NCBI GenBank assembly: GCA_036557285.1
Contig: DATBHW010000022.1
Span: forward strand, 1 to 64,000
Length of the DNA: 64,000 nt
Direction: 5' to 3'
Source of the DNA: Ktedonobacterales bacterium
GTDB taxonomy: Bacteria; Chloroflexota; Ktedonobacteria; Ktedonobacterales; DATBGS01
Below, in pieces: positions 33,834 to 44,340 of the stretch. Position 1 is the first letter of the stretch. Each line of letters starts with the position of its first letter. The notes under the pieces were generated by a model. It did no database searches, was not told the origin of the DNA, and saw only the letters and a list, made by a program, of their open reading frames with translations. The position numbers and the translations under genes were made by a program.

Positions 33834-34106
33834 TTATGCCCTGGCGCTCTTTTTCTGCTGGAACTTGGCGTTAATACCAGTGCGTTCAAGGAGCGAGCGA
33901 ACAGAATCTGTCGGCTGTGCGCCAACCGACAGCCATTTCAGTGCTTTCTCTTCATCAATAACAATCGTTGATGGCTCGGTGCGCGGATTATACCAACCAA
34001 TATTTTCAACGATGCGGCCATCGCGCGGCGAGCGTGCATCAGCCACGACCACTCGATACGATGGAGCCTTCTTCATGCCAGTGCGCATGAGGCGGATTTT
34101 CACCAT
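33834..34106 (-). CDS. rpsP: Ribosomal protein bS16
   Basis: 90 residues. [40 protein letters not shown] and the [20 protein letters not shown] motif are diagnostic of bS16. GGAGG precedes the ATG. First gene of rpsP-khpA-rimM. Confidence 0.97.
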   Translation of the reverse strand: MVKIRLMRTGMKKAPSYRVVVADARSPRDGRIVENIGWYNPRTEPSTIVIDEEKALKWLSVGAQPTDSVRSLLERTGINAKFQQKKSARA

Positions 34107-34196
34107 ATACCCTTCACCTCCTCTCCTCAGATTGAGCGATCTATCGAAATAGACGCGGTCTCAGAGTTGCTTTCCCGAATCAGGCAATGCCCTGGT

Positions 34197-34225
34197 AGGA
34201 TAGCACGCCGCCGCTGCGCTGTCAA
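34197..34225 (-). promoter_or_regulatory. Sigma-70-type promoter of the rpsP cluster
   Basis: On the minus strand TTGACA (34225-34220) and TATCCT (34202-34197) have a 17-base spacer. The leader to rpsP is about 85 bases. Confidence 0.7.
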
Positions 34226-34401
34226 TGTTGATCTGTGGCTGATCTTTTCACATTCTTACTCGATGAGCTACAATCTGCACCAGCAGGCGCCCTATGCGCC
34301 CTAAACTATCACATACCCGCCGTTACAAATGCGCGCCTGAGACTCCATCCGTTCCCAGGCACAGGACAATCCAGTGCGAGCCGCTGCATAGAAGGGGTAC
34401 T

Positions 34402-36102
34402 ATGAACAATACCGCTCTCTTCAAGGGGCTGACCATCCCAGGTCTCCCTGATCTGGAGCAGGTCAACAGACTGAACACAGGCATGCGCCGCTGCTTATTC
34501 GTGTATAGTCTCCTGGCCTCTCTGGTATCGGGCATGGTTGGATGCTTTACCCTTTGGACGTGGAAGGAGACGGGCCAATGGCAGGGCTACTGGAACGTTG
34601 AGTCGTTGCTCATCCTCCTGATGTTGGGCTTCATCCCCGCAACGCTTATCCTCTCCGGTCTTGCCCCTTTCCACAAGCGCGCCACATTGCGGGAGGAGAT
34701 AACAAGAGCACTGGCTTTGCGCCAGGCAGCGCGGGCTGGGGAAGAGGCTATTGCCCCTTTGGTAGCGCCGCAGCCAACGCTCCTGGAAAGCGGAGACCTC
34801 CCCACCAGTCCTACCCGCCTGGGTCCGCTTCGCAGACTGAAAGAGATGATGCAGGCCAGCCCTCTCTCCGCTGAGATCGCCATCGACGGTGGCGCCCCCA
34901 CCGTATTTCTGGTGATCTTTGCCCTTGCTGCTCTCAACCAACTTCTGCTCGTGGACCTTCTCACTCTTATGCTCGTGCCTCTTGCTATTGGTGGGTTTCT
35001 GATTGCCTGGACACGGCAGCGGGTGCTCAAGAAGATCACGATCACGGTGGATGAGCAAGGGCTACAATGGAAGCCGCTGCACTGGCGCGGTCCTCGCCGC
35101 ACGAGGTATCTGGCCTGGCAGGACGCTCGCGCCTTTTATACCTTCGACTACGAGCGGCGGTCTTCGCTCTTCTGGCAGGACTGGCGCATCTTTGTCCTCG
35201 ATGCGCCAGAGGCCACGCTCGCTTGGGGCGTGGTCGTGCCTCCCAGGTTTGCACAACAGGTAAGGTCCGCCGAGCAAATCGCCCATGAACGTCTGGTGCG
35301 CCTGATCGTGACGCGCACCGGACTCCCGCTGCGAACGCTTTCAGCAGCGGCTGAGGAACGCGCCAGGAACCCAATCGAGCGTATAGCCGACCAATTCAGC
35401 AGGCAAGTTATCACGGCTGAGACGGCGCGCGCCACGCTGGCTGATCTCAACGAACGGCCACCTCAGCGCCTCTCTGGATGGTTACGCCGCTGGTCTCTCG
35501 CCATTCCCCCACTGGCGCTGCTGGCCCTGCTTCCTTTTGCAGCCTGGGGCGTCCAGGCATATCGCTCACACCAGTACGCCTCCTTGCTCGCGCAGGCGCG
35601 CTCCCACCGGCCCCTCTACTATGCCGCTGTCATCGCTCCAGACAGCTTCCATGAGCGGATTGGCCTGTCTGGTCAGCTTGCGAGCGACATCCCCCTCGAA
35701 GCCACGACCCCTGCCGTGTATGGGGACGCAGCCGTGGAAGTCACCGCGCGTTTCCCGAATGGCGAGCGGTATGCTGACTTCGGGCTGATCCTGCATACAG
35801 ATTTCTCTGCCAGGGCACAGGTGGTATTCAGGATCGATCTGGATGGCTATTGCGCGCTGGGACCAAACGACGCCGATCCAGGTATTTTGATACGCACCGA
35901 TACCCCGGATACCAGGCCAGGCGCGCCCAATCGCCTGACGGTGTTGATGCGAGGCAACCAGTATATCTGCTATGTCAATGACACGTTCGTAGCTGTCTAT
36001 CACGCAACTACTCCAGGCGTCGGCCACGTTGGGGTCTTTGTGGGGGACGGATATGTTCTCGATTTGGCGAATTTCAGCGACTTCACGGTCTATCCGCTGT
36101 AA
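34402..36102 (+). CDS. Large membrane protein with a C-terminal outside domain
   Basis: About 566 residues. Hydrophobic pairs near 35-55 and 75-95 (VYSLLASLVSGMVGCFTLWT; LLILLMLGFIPATLILSGLA) and near 180-225 (TVFLVIFALAALNQLLLVDL) flank cytoplasmic loops; a fifth segment (LAIPPLALLALLPFAAWGVQ) leads to a C-terminal domain of about 170 residues. That domain (YADFGLILHTDFSARAQVVF; NRLTVLMRGNQYICYVNDTF) looks like a LamG/DUF1080 jelly-roll that may bind glycans. The middle has a PH-like segment (ITITVDEQGLQWKPLHWRGP). GAAGGGG precedes the ATG. Function unknown. Confidence 0.7.
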   Translation: MNNTALFKGLTIPGLPDLEQVNRLNTGMRRCLFVYSLLASLVSGMVGCFTLWTWKETGQWQGYWNVESLLILLMLGFIPATLILSGLAPFHKRATLREEITRALALRQAARAGEEAIAPLVAPQPTLLESGDLPTSPTRLGPLRRLKEMMQASPLSAEIAIDGGAPTVFLVIFALAALNQLLLVDLLTLMLVPLAIGGFLIAWTRQRVLKKITITVDEQGLQWKPLHWRGPRRTRYLAWQDARAFYTFDYERRSSLFWQDWRIFVLDAPEATLAWGVVVPPRFAQQVRSAEQIAHERLVRLIVTRTGLPLRTLSAAAEERARNPIERIADQFSRQVITAETARATLADLNERPPQRLSGWLRRWSLAIPPLALLALLPFAAWGVQAYRSHQYASLLAQARSHRPLYYAAVIAPDSFHERIGLSGQLASDIPLEATTPAVYGDAAVEVTARFPNGERYADFGLILHTDFSARAQVVFRIDLDGYCALGPNDADPGILIRTDTPDTRPGAPNRLTVLMRGNQYICYVNDTFVAVYHATTPGVGHVGVFVGDGYVLDLANFSDFTVYPL

Positions 36103-36407
36103 ATGGTCGCTTCATCTTTTCGCTTCCCTTGTGTCTATCTGGGCGATCAGGGCTTTTCGCCATTGAGGGCGCATGGCTTGCCAGCGATCACTCGCTGCAT
36201 GCGCGTAATTGGCGAGACGCAACGCAAAGAGGATTATGCTATAATCCCTCAGTGATACACTCTGAGCATGGCGGCTCCGTTCTTGTTGACCGTTCCGCCG
36301 TCGCCCAATGGTGTGACGACGGGCGCGTGAGATCGCGTTACCGAGCCTATCAGCCCAGTAGCAGCGCCCGCCCTAGTAAACGCTTTGATTTTCATAGGGA
36401 GGATTGG
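36103..36407. other. Leader region of the isocitrate-type dehydrogenase gene
   Basis: Contains a minus-10-like TATAAT (36240-36245), which would leave a leader of about 155 bases before the ATG, and the strong ribosome-binding site AGGGAGGA at 36396-36403. No clear minus-35 or riboswitch was recognised. Confidence 0.4.
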
Positions 36408-37493
36408 ATGCCGTACGATGTAACGCTCATCCCCGGCGATGGCACCGGGCCGGAAATTACCGAGGCCACCCGGCGCGTGTTGGAGGCTACAGGGGTTCAG
36501 TTTACCTGGCATGTGCATCAGGCCGGGCTGGAAGTCTTTGAGAAGCAAGGCACTGTGCTGCCAGATGAGGTGATCGCTTCAATTAAGAAGACCAAGGTCG
36601 GGCTGAAGGGGCCGATCACCACGCCAGTTGGTAAGGGCTTTCGCAGCGCCAATGTGGCCCTGCGTAAGAGCCTGGACCTGTATGCTAACCTGCGTCCGGC
36701 GAAGTCCTATCAGGGGCTGCGTTCGCGCTATGAGAACGTTGATCTCATCATTGTGCGCGAAAACACCGAGGATCTGTACGCCGGCATTGAGTATCAAAAA
36801 GGCTCGCCAGAGATGGCTGAACTGCTCGCATTTATCGAGCGCACGACCAAGGCGCATTTGAGCGAGGAGTCGGCCATCAGCATCAAGTTCATCTCGGTGC
36901 CTGCCAGCCGCCGCATTGTGAAGTTTGCCTTTGACTATGCCCGCGCCAATAATCGCAGGAAGGTGACGGCAGTCCATAAGGCCAACATTATGAAGTTCTC
37001 GGATGGTCTCTTCCTGTCCGTTGCGCAGGAGGTGGCGAAGGATTATCCCGACATCCAGTTTGAGGACCGGATCGTGGATAATATGTGCATGCAGCTTGTG
37101 CAGAAGCCGGAACTCTATGATGTGGTGGTGCTGCCCAATCTCTATGGTGATATTCTTTCGGACCTTTCGGCTGGGCTGATTGGCGGCCTGGGTGTGGCCC
37201 CCGGCGCAAATATCGGGATTGATTACGCGGTCTTTGAGCCGGTGCATGGCAGCGCACCCAAGTATGCTGGGCAGAACAAAGTCAATCCGATGGCGATGAT
37301 GTTCTCCGGTGTGCTGATGCTGCGCTATCTGGGCGAGAAGGATGCTGCCAATCGCCTGGAGGCCGCGATGGCCGGGGTCATTGCCGAGGGCAAATCTGTT
37401 ACCTATGACCTGAAGCCGCGCCCGGATGATTCTACCGCTGTGGGAACATCGCAGGTGGCCGATGCGGTTATTGCCCGAATGAAGGCTCAGTGA
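36408..37493 (+). CDS. Isocitrate/isopropylmalate dehydrogenase family enzyme
   Basis: 361 residues. [20 protein letters not shown] at the N-terminus, [16 protein letters not shown] (the substrate-binding loop), [12 protein letters not shown] and the metal-site [20 protein letters not shown] are diagnostic of the family. The ENTEDLYAG loop is that of NAD-dependent isocitrate or homoisocitrate enzymes rather than LeuB. It should oxidise isocitrate to 2-oxoglutarate. ATG 36408 follows AGGGAGGA; the frame extends upstream to 36129 without support. Monocistronic. Confidence 0.92.
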   Translation: MPYDVTLIPGDGTGPEITEATRRVLEATGVQFTWHVHQAGLEVFEKQGTVLPDEVIASIKKTKVGLKGPITTPVGKGFRSANVALRKSLDLYANLRPAKSYQGLRSRYENVDLIIVRENTEDLYAGIEYQKGSPEMAELLAFIERTTKAHLSEESAISIKFISVPASRRIVKFAFDYARANNRRKVTAVHKANIMKFSDGLFLSVAQEVAKDYPDIQFEDRIVDNMCMQLVQKPELYDVVVLPNLYGDILSDLSAGLIGGLGVAPGANIGIDYAVFEPVHGSAPKYAGQNKVNPMAMMFSGVLMLRYLGEKDAANRLEAAMAGVIAEGKSVTYDLKPRPDDSTAVGTSQVADAVIARMKAQ

Positions 37494-37508
37494 CCTGAAT
37501 CGGCAGGG

Positions 37509-38120
37509 CTATACCTGCGTGTGGCGCAAATGGACGCGACAATGCTCGGCGGTGATGATGGCTTTGACCTTCTCTACCGCTTCGTCGAGATGCCCCTGGC
37601 GATTTACCACGCGGTAATCGTACCATTCCTGCTGGGCCAGTTCATACGAGGCGTCGGACAGACGCCGGGCGCGCTCGGCTTCTGTCTCGCTCCGGCGGGA
37701 ATGCAAACGGTGCTGTAACTCGCTGATCGTTTGGGGGGTCAGGAAGATAAAAATAGCCTGGGGGACTTTCTTGCGCACCGTAGCTGCCCCCTGGACATCA
37801 ATCTTGAGGAGAACATCTTCGCCAGCCGCCAGCCATTTGCGCACAGGTCGGCGCGGCACGCCGTACCAATTGCCATGCACCTCCGCATGCTCTAACAGTT
37901 CATCATGTGCCAGCATGCGGTCATATTCATCCCGCGACACAAAAGAGTAATGAACGCCGTCAATCTCGCCACGTCGTGGGGGGCGAGTGGTCACGGTGAC
38001 GATAACATGGATGGGCAGCCCCTGCTCCCTCAAGCGGCGAATGACGGTATCTTTCCCTGTTCCAGAGGGGGCCGAGAGAACAAAAAGCAGGCCAGGGGTA
38101 ACTTCAGGCTGGCTGGTCAT
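37509..38120 (-). CDS. gmk: Guanylate kinase
   Basis: 203 residues. P-loop LSAPSGTGKDTVIRRL (with Asp in place of the usual Ser/Thr next to Lys), TVTTRPPRRGEIDGVHYSFV, HGNWYGVPRRPVRKWLAAGE and LLKIDVQGAATVRKKVP are diagnostic. It phosphorylates GMP to GDP. ATG 38120 is taken; the TTG at 38123 is directly upstream. Divergent from rqcH with only 52 bases between. The C-terminus ends with CRVHLRHTQV, slightly longer than usual. Confidence 0.95.
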   Translation of the reverse strand: MTSQPEVTPGLLFVLSAPSGTGKDTVIRRLREQGLPIHVIVTVTTRPPRRGEIDGVHYSFVSRDEYDRMLAHDELLEHAEVHGNWYGVPRRPVRKWLAAGEDVLLKIDVQGAATVRKKVPQAIFIFLTPQTISELQHRLHSRRSETEAERARRLSDASYELAQQEWYDYRVVNRQGHLDEAVEKVKAIITAEHCRVHLRHTQV

Positions 38121-38172
38121 CAATCCTTCTCCGTGAGCGTGTGCTATCCTTCAGCGGTGAGGTCAGAATACC

Positions 38173-40050
38173 ATGTATGTTGATGCTTTGACGCTCTATG
38201 CAATAGCCGATGAGCTTCAGACGCTTATTAATGGCGCGCGCGTTGAAGATGTGATTCAGCCGACACCCCATTCTATCGCCATTCAATGCTGGACAGGCTC
38301 GCGCAGTCCCTGGCTCTCTCTCTCTGCTCATCCCCAGCTTGCCCGGCTGCATCTGACCTCTGAAAAGCCGAGAAAGCTTGTGACAGACCCTCCGCCGTTT
38401 GTCATGCTCCTGCGCAAACACCTGGAAGGCTGTCGCGTTGAGGCTGTGCAGCAGCCGCGCTGGGAGCGGCTGGTTGAGATTGGTTTCGGTCGTCGCTCAA
38501 GCGCGGGCCAGCACGAGGCTCCATCGTCTCTAGTGTGGCTTATTATAGAAGTTATGGGACGATTAAGCAACATCCTTCTGCGCGACGCGTCCGGTGTTAT
38601 CCTGGGCAGCCTGAAACAGATCGGGCCAGAGGTGAATCGCTATCGGGTGATTGCGCCGCATGAGCCGTATAAGTATCCCCCTCCGCAGCAGCGTCTGCTC
38701 AACGGCCAGCGCGTACCCCGTTTAGACCCTGGATCATTGACCGGCGCTGCTCTGCGGCTGGGGGCCGAGGGCGGCAGCAAGAATCCTGGAGACGCGGCCC
38801 CGCGTCTCTGGCAGGTCTTGACGGAGCAGGTGATGGGCTTCAGCCCGCTGCTGGCGCGCGAGGTGGTCTATCGAACGCTGGGAGCGAGCGAAGCGCCTGC
38901 GCAGGCCGATATTCCCTGGGAGCGCGTTGCCGAGCAGGCCCGTGATCTGGCCGCGTTGATGGAGAGCCGCCAGTGGCAGCCAGTAGTAGTCGAAAGACCT
39001 GATACCCACGCGCCAGCGGCGTTTGCTGTCTATGATTTGCGACAATACAGCGGCTGGCCGCGCCGTTCTTTTGCGCGCGTCAACGATCTGCTTGATAACT
39101 GGTATCGCGGCGCGGAATGGCGCGATGCGTTGCAGAGCGCGAAAGCCGATGTGGCGCGGGCGTTACAGACCCATCGAGATCGCTGTCTGCGCAAAGCGGA
39201 ACTTCTCAAACATGATCTGGCGGAGACGCAGGCGGGCGAGCGTTTGCGCCTGGAAGGGGAGGCGCTGCTGGCGTTTGGGCAGCAGCTTGCACCAGGGCAG
39301 ACCAGCCTGGTGATCGAGAATCCCTTCGATCCGAGCGACACGCCTGAAATGATGACGATTGCCCTGGACCCGCGCGCCAGCGGAGTGGAGAACGCAAACC
39401 AGCGTTTTGCTCGCTATCACAAGCTGCGCCGCGCCGGTCAGCAGATTCCTGAGCAGATTGTGCGCAACCGGGTGGAACTGGCGCAGTTGGAGCAGTTTGG
39501 CGCCGACTTGCTGCTGGCGGAAACTCCGGCGGAGGTTGCCCAAGTGCGGGCCGAAGTGGCAGCGGCAGGCTATCTGCGCGGCAAACGCGAGCGTCAGACA
39601 GGTAATCAGAAGGGGGGCAAGGGCAAGGGTGGCAAAGGCGCTAAAGGTCAAAAGGGGAGCAGGCAGGATAGCGCGAGCGCGGCGCTGCGGCGGCAATCGG
39701 GGGATGGCTTTCTGCTGCTGGTGGGCAAGAACAGCCGCCAGAATGAGGAAGTGACCTTCCGCGAGGCAGGCGGCAATGACCTGTGGCTGCACGCTCGCGG
39801 CGTGCCGGGGGCGCATGTCATTATTAAATCGGGTGGGCGCGAGGTGCCTCGTCGGACGTTGGAAGAAGCTGCCCGCCTCGCGGCCTACTATAGCCAGGCG
39901 CGCGGGAACACCACTGTGCCGGTTGACTATACCCAGCAGCGTTATGTCCGCCATATGAAGGGCGGCGGCCCAGGAATGGTGATCTATGAGCGCGAACGCA
40001 CCCTCTCCGTCCCTCCAGTTGAGGAAAAGACGCCAGACGCGCATGGCTGA
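38173..40050 (+). CDS. rqcH: RqcH/NFACT family ribosome quality control protein
   Basis: 625 residues, full length. The NFACT-N domain starts MYVDALTLYAIADELQTLIN and includes PPPFVMLLRKHLEGCRVEAV and VMGRLSNILLRDASGVILGS. A coiled-coil middle (KADVARALQTHRDRCLRKAE) leads to a Lys/Gly-rich linker (NQKGGKGKGGKGAKGQKG) and the NFACT-R domain (GGNDLWLHARGVPGAHVIIK; VPVDYTQQRYVRHMKGGGPG). RqcH binds stalled 50S-peptidyl-tRNA and adds alanine tails. Start ATG 38173. The basic linker is unusual in its purity of Lys and Gly. Confidence 0.93.
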   Translation: MYVDALTLYAIADELQTLINGARVEDVIQPTPHSIAIQCWTGSRSPWLSLSAHPQLARLHLTSEKPRKLVTDPPPFVMLLRKHLEGCRVEAVQQPRWERLVEIGFGRRSSAGQHEAPSSLVWLIIEVMGRLSNILLRDASGVILGSLKQIGPEVNRYRVIAPHEPYKYPPPQQRLLNGQRVPRLDPGSLTGAALRLGAEGGSKNPGDAAPRLWQVLTEQVMGFSPLLAREVVYRTLGASEAPAQADIPWERVAEQARDLAALMESRQWQPVVVERPDTHAPAAFAVYDLRQYSGWPRRSFARVNDLLDNWYRGAEWRDALQSAKADVARALQTHRDRCLRKAELLKHDLAETQAGERLRLEGEALLAFGQQLAPGQTSLVIENPFDPSDTPEMMTIALDPRASGVENANQRFARYHKLRRAGQQIPEQIVRNRVELAQLEQFGADLLLAETPAEVAQVRAEVAAAGYLRGKRERQTGNQKGGKGKGGKGAKGQKGSRQDSASAALRRQSGDGFLLLVGKNSRQNEEVTFREAGGNDLWLHARGVPGAHVIIKSGGREVPRRTLEEAARLAAYYSQARGNTTVPVDYTQQRYVRHMKGGGPGMVIYERERTLSVPPVEEKTPDAHG

Positions 40051-40056
40051 TGACCC

Positions 40057-41424
40057 TCAGTCTCTGAGGAATCGGTCGGGGCTGTCCCCATCCTGGTCAG
40101 GCATGGGCCGCTCGCTCCGTTGGGCTGGCGCCGTCATGGATGGGCGCGGGTCTGGCGATGGCCGACCCGGTTGTGGTCGTCGGCCAGTTGGGGGCTTTCT
40201 TCCGGCGGCCCTTTGCCGCTGGGCCGCGCCTCGCCCGGCAGTTCTGCGCCCCTGAACGGCTGGCGCTGGCCGCCGTCGCCAGATCGCCGTGATGAACAGA
40301 CCCCCAATCGCCAGCACGATCAACAGTCCCAACCCGATGAGGGTAAAGGAAACCGATGACCCCTTGCCGGTTTCGTTGCTCTGTGCCGTCTGAATGGTCA
40401 GGACGGCTGTTGCCGTTCCAGGTATGTCTTGCAGGTCAATGGCCTGGACCTGCATATGATATTGTCCCACTTTAGCATAACTGTGGGTGGTGGTACCGGC
40501 GGTGGTTGTTTGTTTTGGCGTCTGGTCGCCAAAGTCCCAGATATACTTTGTAATCGCATCACCAGCGTTCACCTGCACCTGCGATGCGTCAAAGGCAATC
40601 GTCTGCCCAGGCCGGGCTGTGGTGGTTGAGACTTGAAGGTGTACCTGGGGGATCGAGACCGCGACGGTAACAGGTACGACGGCGGTGCTTTCCGCGCTGC
40701 GGCTGTCGGTGACGATCAGCGTGACCAGCGCCCGGCCAGGGATCGTGAAGGCGTGGGTTACACGCGGCCCCAGACCGTCTGGCGTGGCGTCTCCAAAGTT
40801 CCATTCATAGGAGAGCGTTGAGCCGACCAGTGCTTTTGAGCCGCTGGCATCGAAGGTGACGGTATCGTTGATCGCTACCAGCGATTTATCTGCGGTGGCT
40901 TTGGCAATGGGTGGCGTGCTGAAGGGTTGAGCAAGCACCGTGATGGTGGCGCTGTCGAAATCCACCCAACTCTTGGTCACGCTGTCATAGGTGGTGACGC
41001 GAATCGCAAAGGCGCCAGCGCGTTGAAAGGTATGCTTTGGCTCTGCGCCAGAGGCGAAAGAGCTTCCATCGCCAAAATCCCAGCGGAATTGGATGCTGCT
41101 TTTCGTTGGAGCGTTGGGTACGCTTGAGAGGTCTTCGGTGAAGGCGATGCTTTGGGCGCGGTAATAAGCCCCAGGAAAGAAGCCAACCGGCTGGTTCGGG
41201 TCGGAGCCTGGGGTGATTGGTGTCGGGATGGCTGGATCAGTATTGGCGATCATCGTAGGCGTGTTTGCCAGGCCGCAGGCGCGCGCGAGCGGCGTATTTC
41301 CGAGAAGCATCGGCGCGCCCAATGCCAGCGTCAGGGCCAGGATGCTGGAAATGCTCAGAATGAGAGCTATGGAGAGGAGCGGCGCAAATAGCCGCCGCCA
41401 TGCCGGATAGACCTGCTCAGGCAT
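40057..41424 (-). CDS. Surface protein with PKD domains and C-terminal membrane anchor
   Basis: About 455 residues. An N-terminal signal/anchor (PLLSIALILSISSILALTLA) leads to three PKD-like modules, each with the WDFGDG/WNFGDA/WDFGDQ signature (IQFRWDFGDGSSFASGAEPK; LSYEWNFGDATPDGLGPRVT; TKYIWDFGDQTPKQTTTAGT). Then comes a transmembrane helix (FTLIGLGLLIVLAIGGLFIT) and an Arg/Pro-rich cytoplasmic tail of about 70 residues. It is a membrane-anchored adhesin-like or wall-linked protein. ATG 41424 is 8 bases from GGAGG; the GTG at 41433 overlaps it. Its stop is only 7 bases past the convergent rqcH stop. Confidence 0.8.
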   Translation of the reverse strand: MPEQVYPAWRRLFAPLLSIALILSISSILALTLALGAPMLLGNTPLARACGLANTPTMIANTDPAIPTPITPGSDPNQPVGFFPGAYYRAQSIAFTEDLSSVPNAPTKSSIQFRWDFGDGSSFASGAEPKHTFQRAGAFAIRVTTYDSVTKSWVDFDSATITVLAQPFSTPPIAKATADKSLVAINDTVTFDASGSKALVGSTLSYEWNFGDATPDGLGPRVTHAFTIPGRALVTLIVTDSRSAESTAVVPVTVAVSIPQVHLQVSTTTARPGQTIAFDASQVQVNAGDAITKYIWDFGDQTPKQTTTAGTTTHSYAKVGQYHMQVQAIDLQDIPGTATAVLTIQTAQSNETGKGSSVSFTLIGLGLLIVLAIGGLFITAIWRRRPAPAVQGRRTAGRGAAQRQRAAGRKPPTGRRPQPGRPSPDPRPSMTAPAQRSERPMPDQDGDSPDRFLRD

Positions 41425-41584
41425 GAGCGCCACCTCCGTTGATATAAACAGTTTCTACGCCTGCCGCGCCCGTCAGCGCAGTAAGCCTGGAAACCGATTC
41501 GCCGAAATACTCCTCTGTGTATAACGAAGGGCGCGGCTGTTGGCATCACACACAGGACTTCAGGGCTGCTCTCTCTGCCTGAAA

Positions 41585-41644
41585 ACAAACAGGAGGGCGA
41601 GCGCGTGCGGGAAGAGGGCCGCACGCGCTCGCCCTCCTGTTTGT
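41585..41644 (-). terminator. Perfect 26-base-pair hairpin terminator
   Basis: Arms 41585-41610 and 41619-41644 are exact reverse complements (26 bp) with an eight-base loop. On the minus strand T-rich sequence ends the stem (CTGTTTGTTTTC), so it should terminate the long nucleotidyltransferase gene just upstream. Its length is unusual for a terminator. Confidence 0.75.
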
Positions 41645-41675
41645 CAGGCGCGCTGTGGCTTGCGGATGGTATTAC

Positions 41676-44168
41676 TCAATGTTGTAAGCCGCTGACTACC
41701 CGCGCGTATTTGTCTGCCAGGGCTTGAGCGGAATCGCGCGAGCGCGACTCGGCCAGAACGTGGAAGAGAGGCCGATCAGCGTCGGGCAAGACCAGTACCC
41801 ATTCTTCGCCCAGGTCGATCTTGATGCCATCAATGGGCTTCTGGCGGCGCTCTCGATATTGTTCGCTCAGGATACGCATCACCCGGCCCTTGTATTCCCA
41901 GGGGCAGGCGACTTTGGTGCGAATCAGATAATAGGGCGGCAGGTCATCTACGACCTCGGAGAGCTTGACATCATAGGTTGCCAGCAGTTCCAGTATTTTG
42001 GCGACAGCCAGCATGCCGTCAAAAGCCGGTTGCAGAGCCGGAATGACAAAGCCGCCATCACCGTCGCCAACCAGCACCACGTTATCCCGCGCTGCGGCGC
42101 TCATCAGGGCGTGCGACATGACTTTAGTAGGCAATAGCTGCCCGCCGTTGCGCTGGGCCACCTGCTCGATGGCGCTGGGCACTGTCACCGGGGCAGAGAC
42201 GATGCCCCCCTGCTCTGATCGGGTCATCAGATCGGTAAAGGAGGCCAGCAGCCTGCCGCCGTCCAACACGCGCCCGCGATTATCAACGACATAGATGCGC
42301 TCGCCGCCGGTATCCAGTCGCACGCCCAGATCGGCATTGAGCGTGGAGGTGATCGAGGCCAGGACGGTCATATCGCGCTCAAACTCTTCGGCTGTGCGCG
42401 AGAACTTGGCCTCGTCGCGGCTGGAGTTGAGAGCGATCACGTCGCAGCCCAGCGTGTTGAAAATGGGTGGCAGCACCAGCACGCTGCTGCCATGCCCGTA
42501 ATCAACGACAATACGATAGCCACGCTTTTGGGTGGTCTCGGCATTGACGACATTGAGGAAGCCGGTTGTGTAGCGTTTGATGACCTCTGGCGCGTATTGG
42601 ATGATGCCAATATCATCCAGATAGACGCGGCGGAAATCCTCGCGGAAAAAGAGATTCTCGATCTTGCGCTCGGTGGGCTTGTTAATATCCAGCCCATGCT
42701 GGTCGAAGAATTTGATGTCCAGTACACGCGGGTCGTAAGGCGAGAGGCGAATATGCACACCGCCCGCCGCGTTGGTGGTGCGCACGTAATAGCGCGCGAC
42801 TGGCACCGGCACTGATTCCAGGTCGTTTACGTGGCAGCCCGCTGAGGGTAAGCCAGAGATGACCGCACGCTTGATCATGCGCGGCGTGCGATGGGCGTCG
42901 CGGTTCACGCAGACCCAGGAACCCTTGGGCAAAATCGCGCCGTAGGCTGCGCCGAGCTTGGCGGCGAACTCCGGCGTAATGTCAACGTTCACCAGGCCGG
43001 TGACGCCATAGCGCCCGAAGAGGCCGCGCCGCCCCTGCGAACCCCAGATCACGCTCGACGTGACGACGGCCCCGGTTTCAATCTCTTTGTTCGGCCAGAT
43101 TTTGACGCCTGGCTGAATGATCGAGCTTTCCTGAATGACCGAGTTATCCCCGACAACCGCCCCCTCAAACATCACTGCCTTGCTCTTGACGCTGGTGGAT
43201 GAGCCAACGATGGCCCCGCGCAATTCAGCCCGCTCGCCAACATAGGAATTGTTCCAGACGATGCTGCGGTCCACCTGAGCGCGGTCATCTATGATGCTGT
43301 AATGCCCAATGCTGCTGGGGCCGTGAATGATGACGCCGCTTTTGATCTTGCAGTCGTGGCCCAGGAAAAGCGGGCCATAAAGCTGCGCATCCGGCGCAAT
43401 TTCGACGCCTTCTTCGGCCCAGATACCGCCCCCCAGGTCTTTACCTGGAATCTGGACCTGCACCTGTCCCTGCAAGACATCGCCGTTGGCTTTCATGTAC
43501 TCGCCCAGATTGCCAACATCGCACCAGTAGCCCTGTGCAATATAGCCATAGAGGGGATCGCCATTCTTCAGCATCAGAGGGAAAAGTTCCTGGCTGAAGT
43601 CGAAGGGCTTGCCTTTCTCGAAATACGAGAAAATCTTGGGGTCCAGCACATAGACGCCCGTATTGATGGTATCGCTGAAGACTTCGCCCCAGCTTGGCTT
43701 CTCCAGAAACTGCGTGATGTGTCCTTCATCATTGGTGATGATGACGCCATATTCAAGCGGATTGGAGACATGCGCCAGGGTCAGCGTTGCCAGCGCCTTC
43801 TTCTCAAGGTGGTAGTCAATAATATCAGTGAGGTTGAAGTCCGTCAGCGCATCGCCGCTGATGACGATGAACGGCTCGTCGAGCAGTTCTTCGGCATTTT
43901 TGACGCTGCCCGCTGTACCCAGAGGCACTTCTTCACGCGAGTAAGCGATATTCATGCCGAACTGAGAGCCGTCCCCAAAATAATCTTCAATATTGTTCGC
44001 CAGATATTGGACCGTGACGACCACATCCGTAATGCCGTGTGCTTTCAGCAGATGGAGAATATGCTCCATTACTGGCCTGCCCACAATCGGCACCATTGGC
44101 TTGGGCCTTGCCACGGTTAACGGGCGCAGGCGAGATCCCTCGCCGCCGGCCATCACGACCGCTTTCAT
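41676..44168 (-). CDS. Nucleotidyltransferase fused to a degenerate phosphomannomutase
   Basis: 830 residues. N-terminal sugar-nucleotide transferase: [20 protein letters not shown] (signature), [12 protein letters not shown] (metal site), then left-handed beta-helix repeats (hexapeptide-like [13 protein letters not shown]). The C-terminal half has the phosphohexomutase layout ([40 protein letters not shown]) but the phosphoserine loop TASHNP is replaced by RLSPYDP, and the metal loop DGDxD reads GDGDGGF. So the mutase half may be catalytically impaired and serve as a regulator or allosteric unit. ATG 44168 follows AAAGGAGG. It likely makes GDP-mannose or another NDP-sugar for envelope glycans. 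Confidence 0.9.
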   Translation of the reverse strand: MKAVVMAGGEGSRLRPLTVARPKPMVPIVGRPVMEHILHLLKAHGITDVVVTVQYLANNIEDYFGDGSQFGMNIAYSREEVPLGTAGSVKNAEELLDEPFIVISGDALTDFNLTDIIDYHLEKKALATLTLAHVSNPLEYGVIITNDEGHITQFLEKPSWGEVFSDTINTGVYVLDPKIFSYFEKGKPFDFSQELFPLMLKNGDPLYGYIAQGYWCDVGNLGEYMKANGDVLQGQVQVQIPGKDLGGGIWAEEGVEIAPDAQLYGPLFLGHDCKIKSGVIIHGPSSIGHYSIIDDRAQVDRSIVWNNSYVGERAELRGAIVGSSTSVKSKAVMFEGAVVGDNSVIQESSIIQPGVKIWPNKEIETGAVVTSSVIWGSQGRRGLFGRYGVTGLVNVDITPEFAAKLGAAYGAILPKGSWVCVNRDAHRTPRMIKRAVISGLPSAGCHVNDLESVPVPVARYYVRTTNAAGGVHIRLSPYDPRVLDIKFFDQHGLDINKPTERKIENLFFREDFRRVYLDDIGIIQYAPEVIKRYTTGFLNVVNAETTQKRGYRIVVDYGHGSSVLVLPPIFNTLGCDVIALNSSRDEAKFSRTAEEFERDMTVLASITSTLNADLGVRLDTGGERIYVVDNRGRVLDGGRLLASFTDLMTRSEQGGIVSAPVTVPSAIEQVAQRNGGQLLPTKVMSHALMSAAARDNVVLVGDGDGGFVIPALQPAFDGMLAVAKILELLATYDVKLSEVVDDLPPYYLIRTKVACPWEYKGRVMRILSEQYRERRQKPIDGIKIDLGEEWVLVLPDADRPLFHVLAESRSRDSAQALADKYARVVSGLQH

Positions 44169-44340
44169 CGCGCTTCCTCCTTTGGACATAGTGAACCTAT
44201 GGACATGGTAAACTTACGAGCGTCAGCAGGGCAGAAAAGTGTAAGCGCGGCACACTCTGCAATGCCGCGCTATGCCAGGTTATGAATAGTATTGTACACT
44301 GCCTCTCCTGACGACGCAAGAAGGGAGAAGCCAGGGGTGT

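Noticed and set aside
36129-36407. Upstream extension of the dehydrogenase
   Set aside because: The conserved N-terminus begins at 36408 directly after a strong ribosome-binding site; the extension covers a minus-10-like box.
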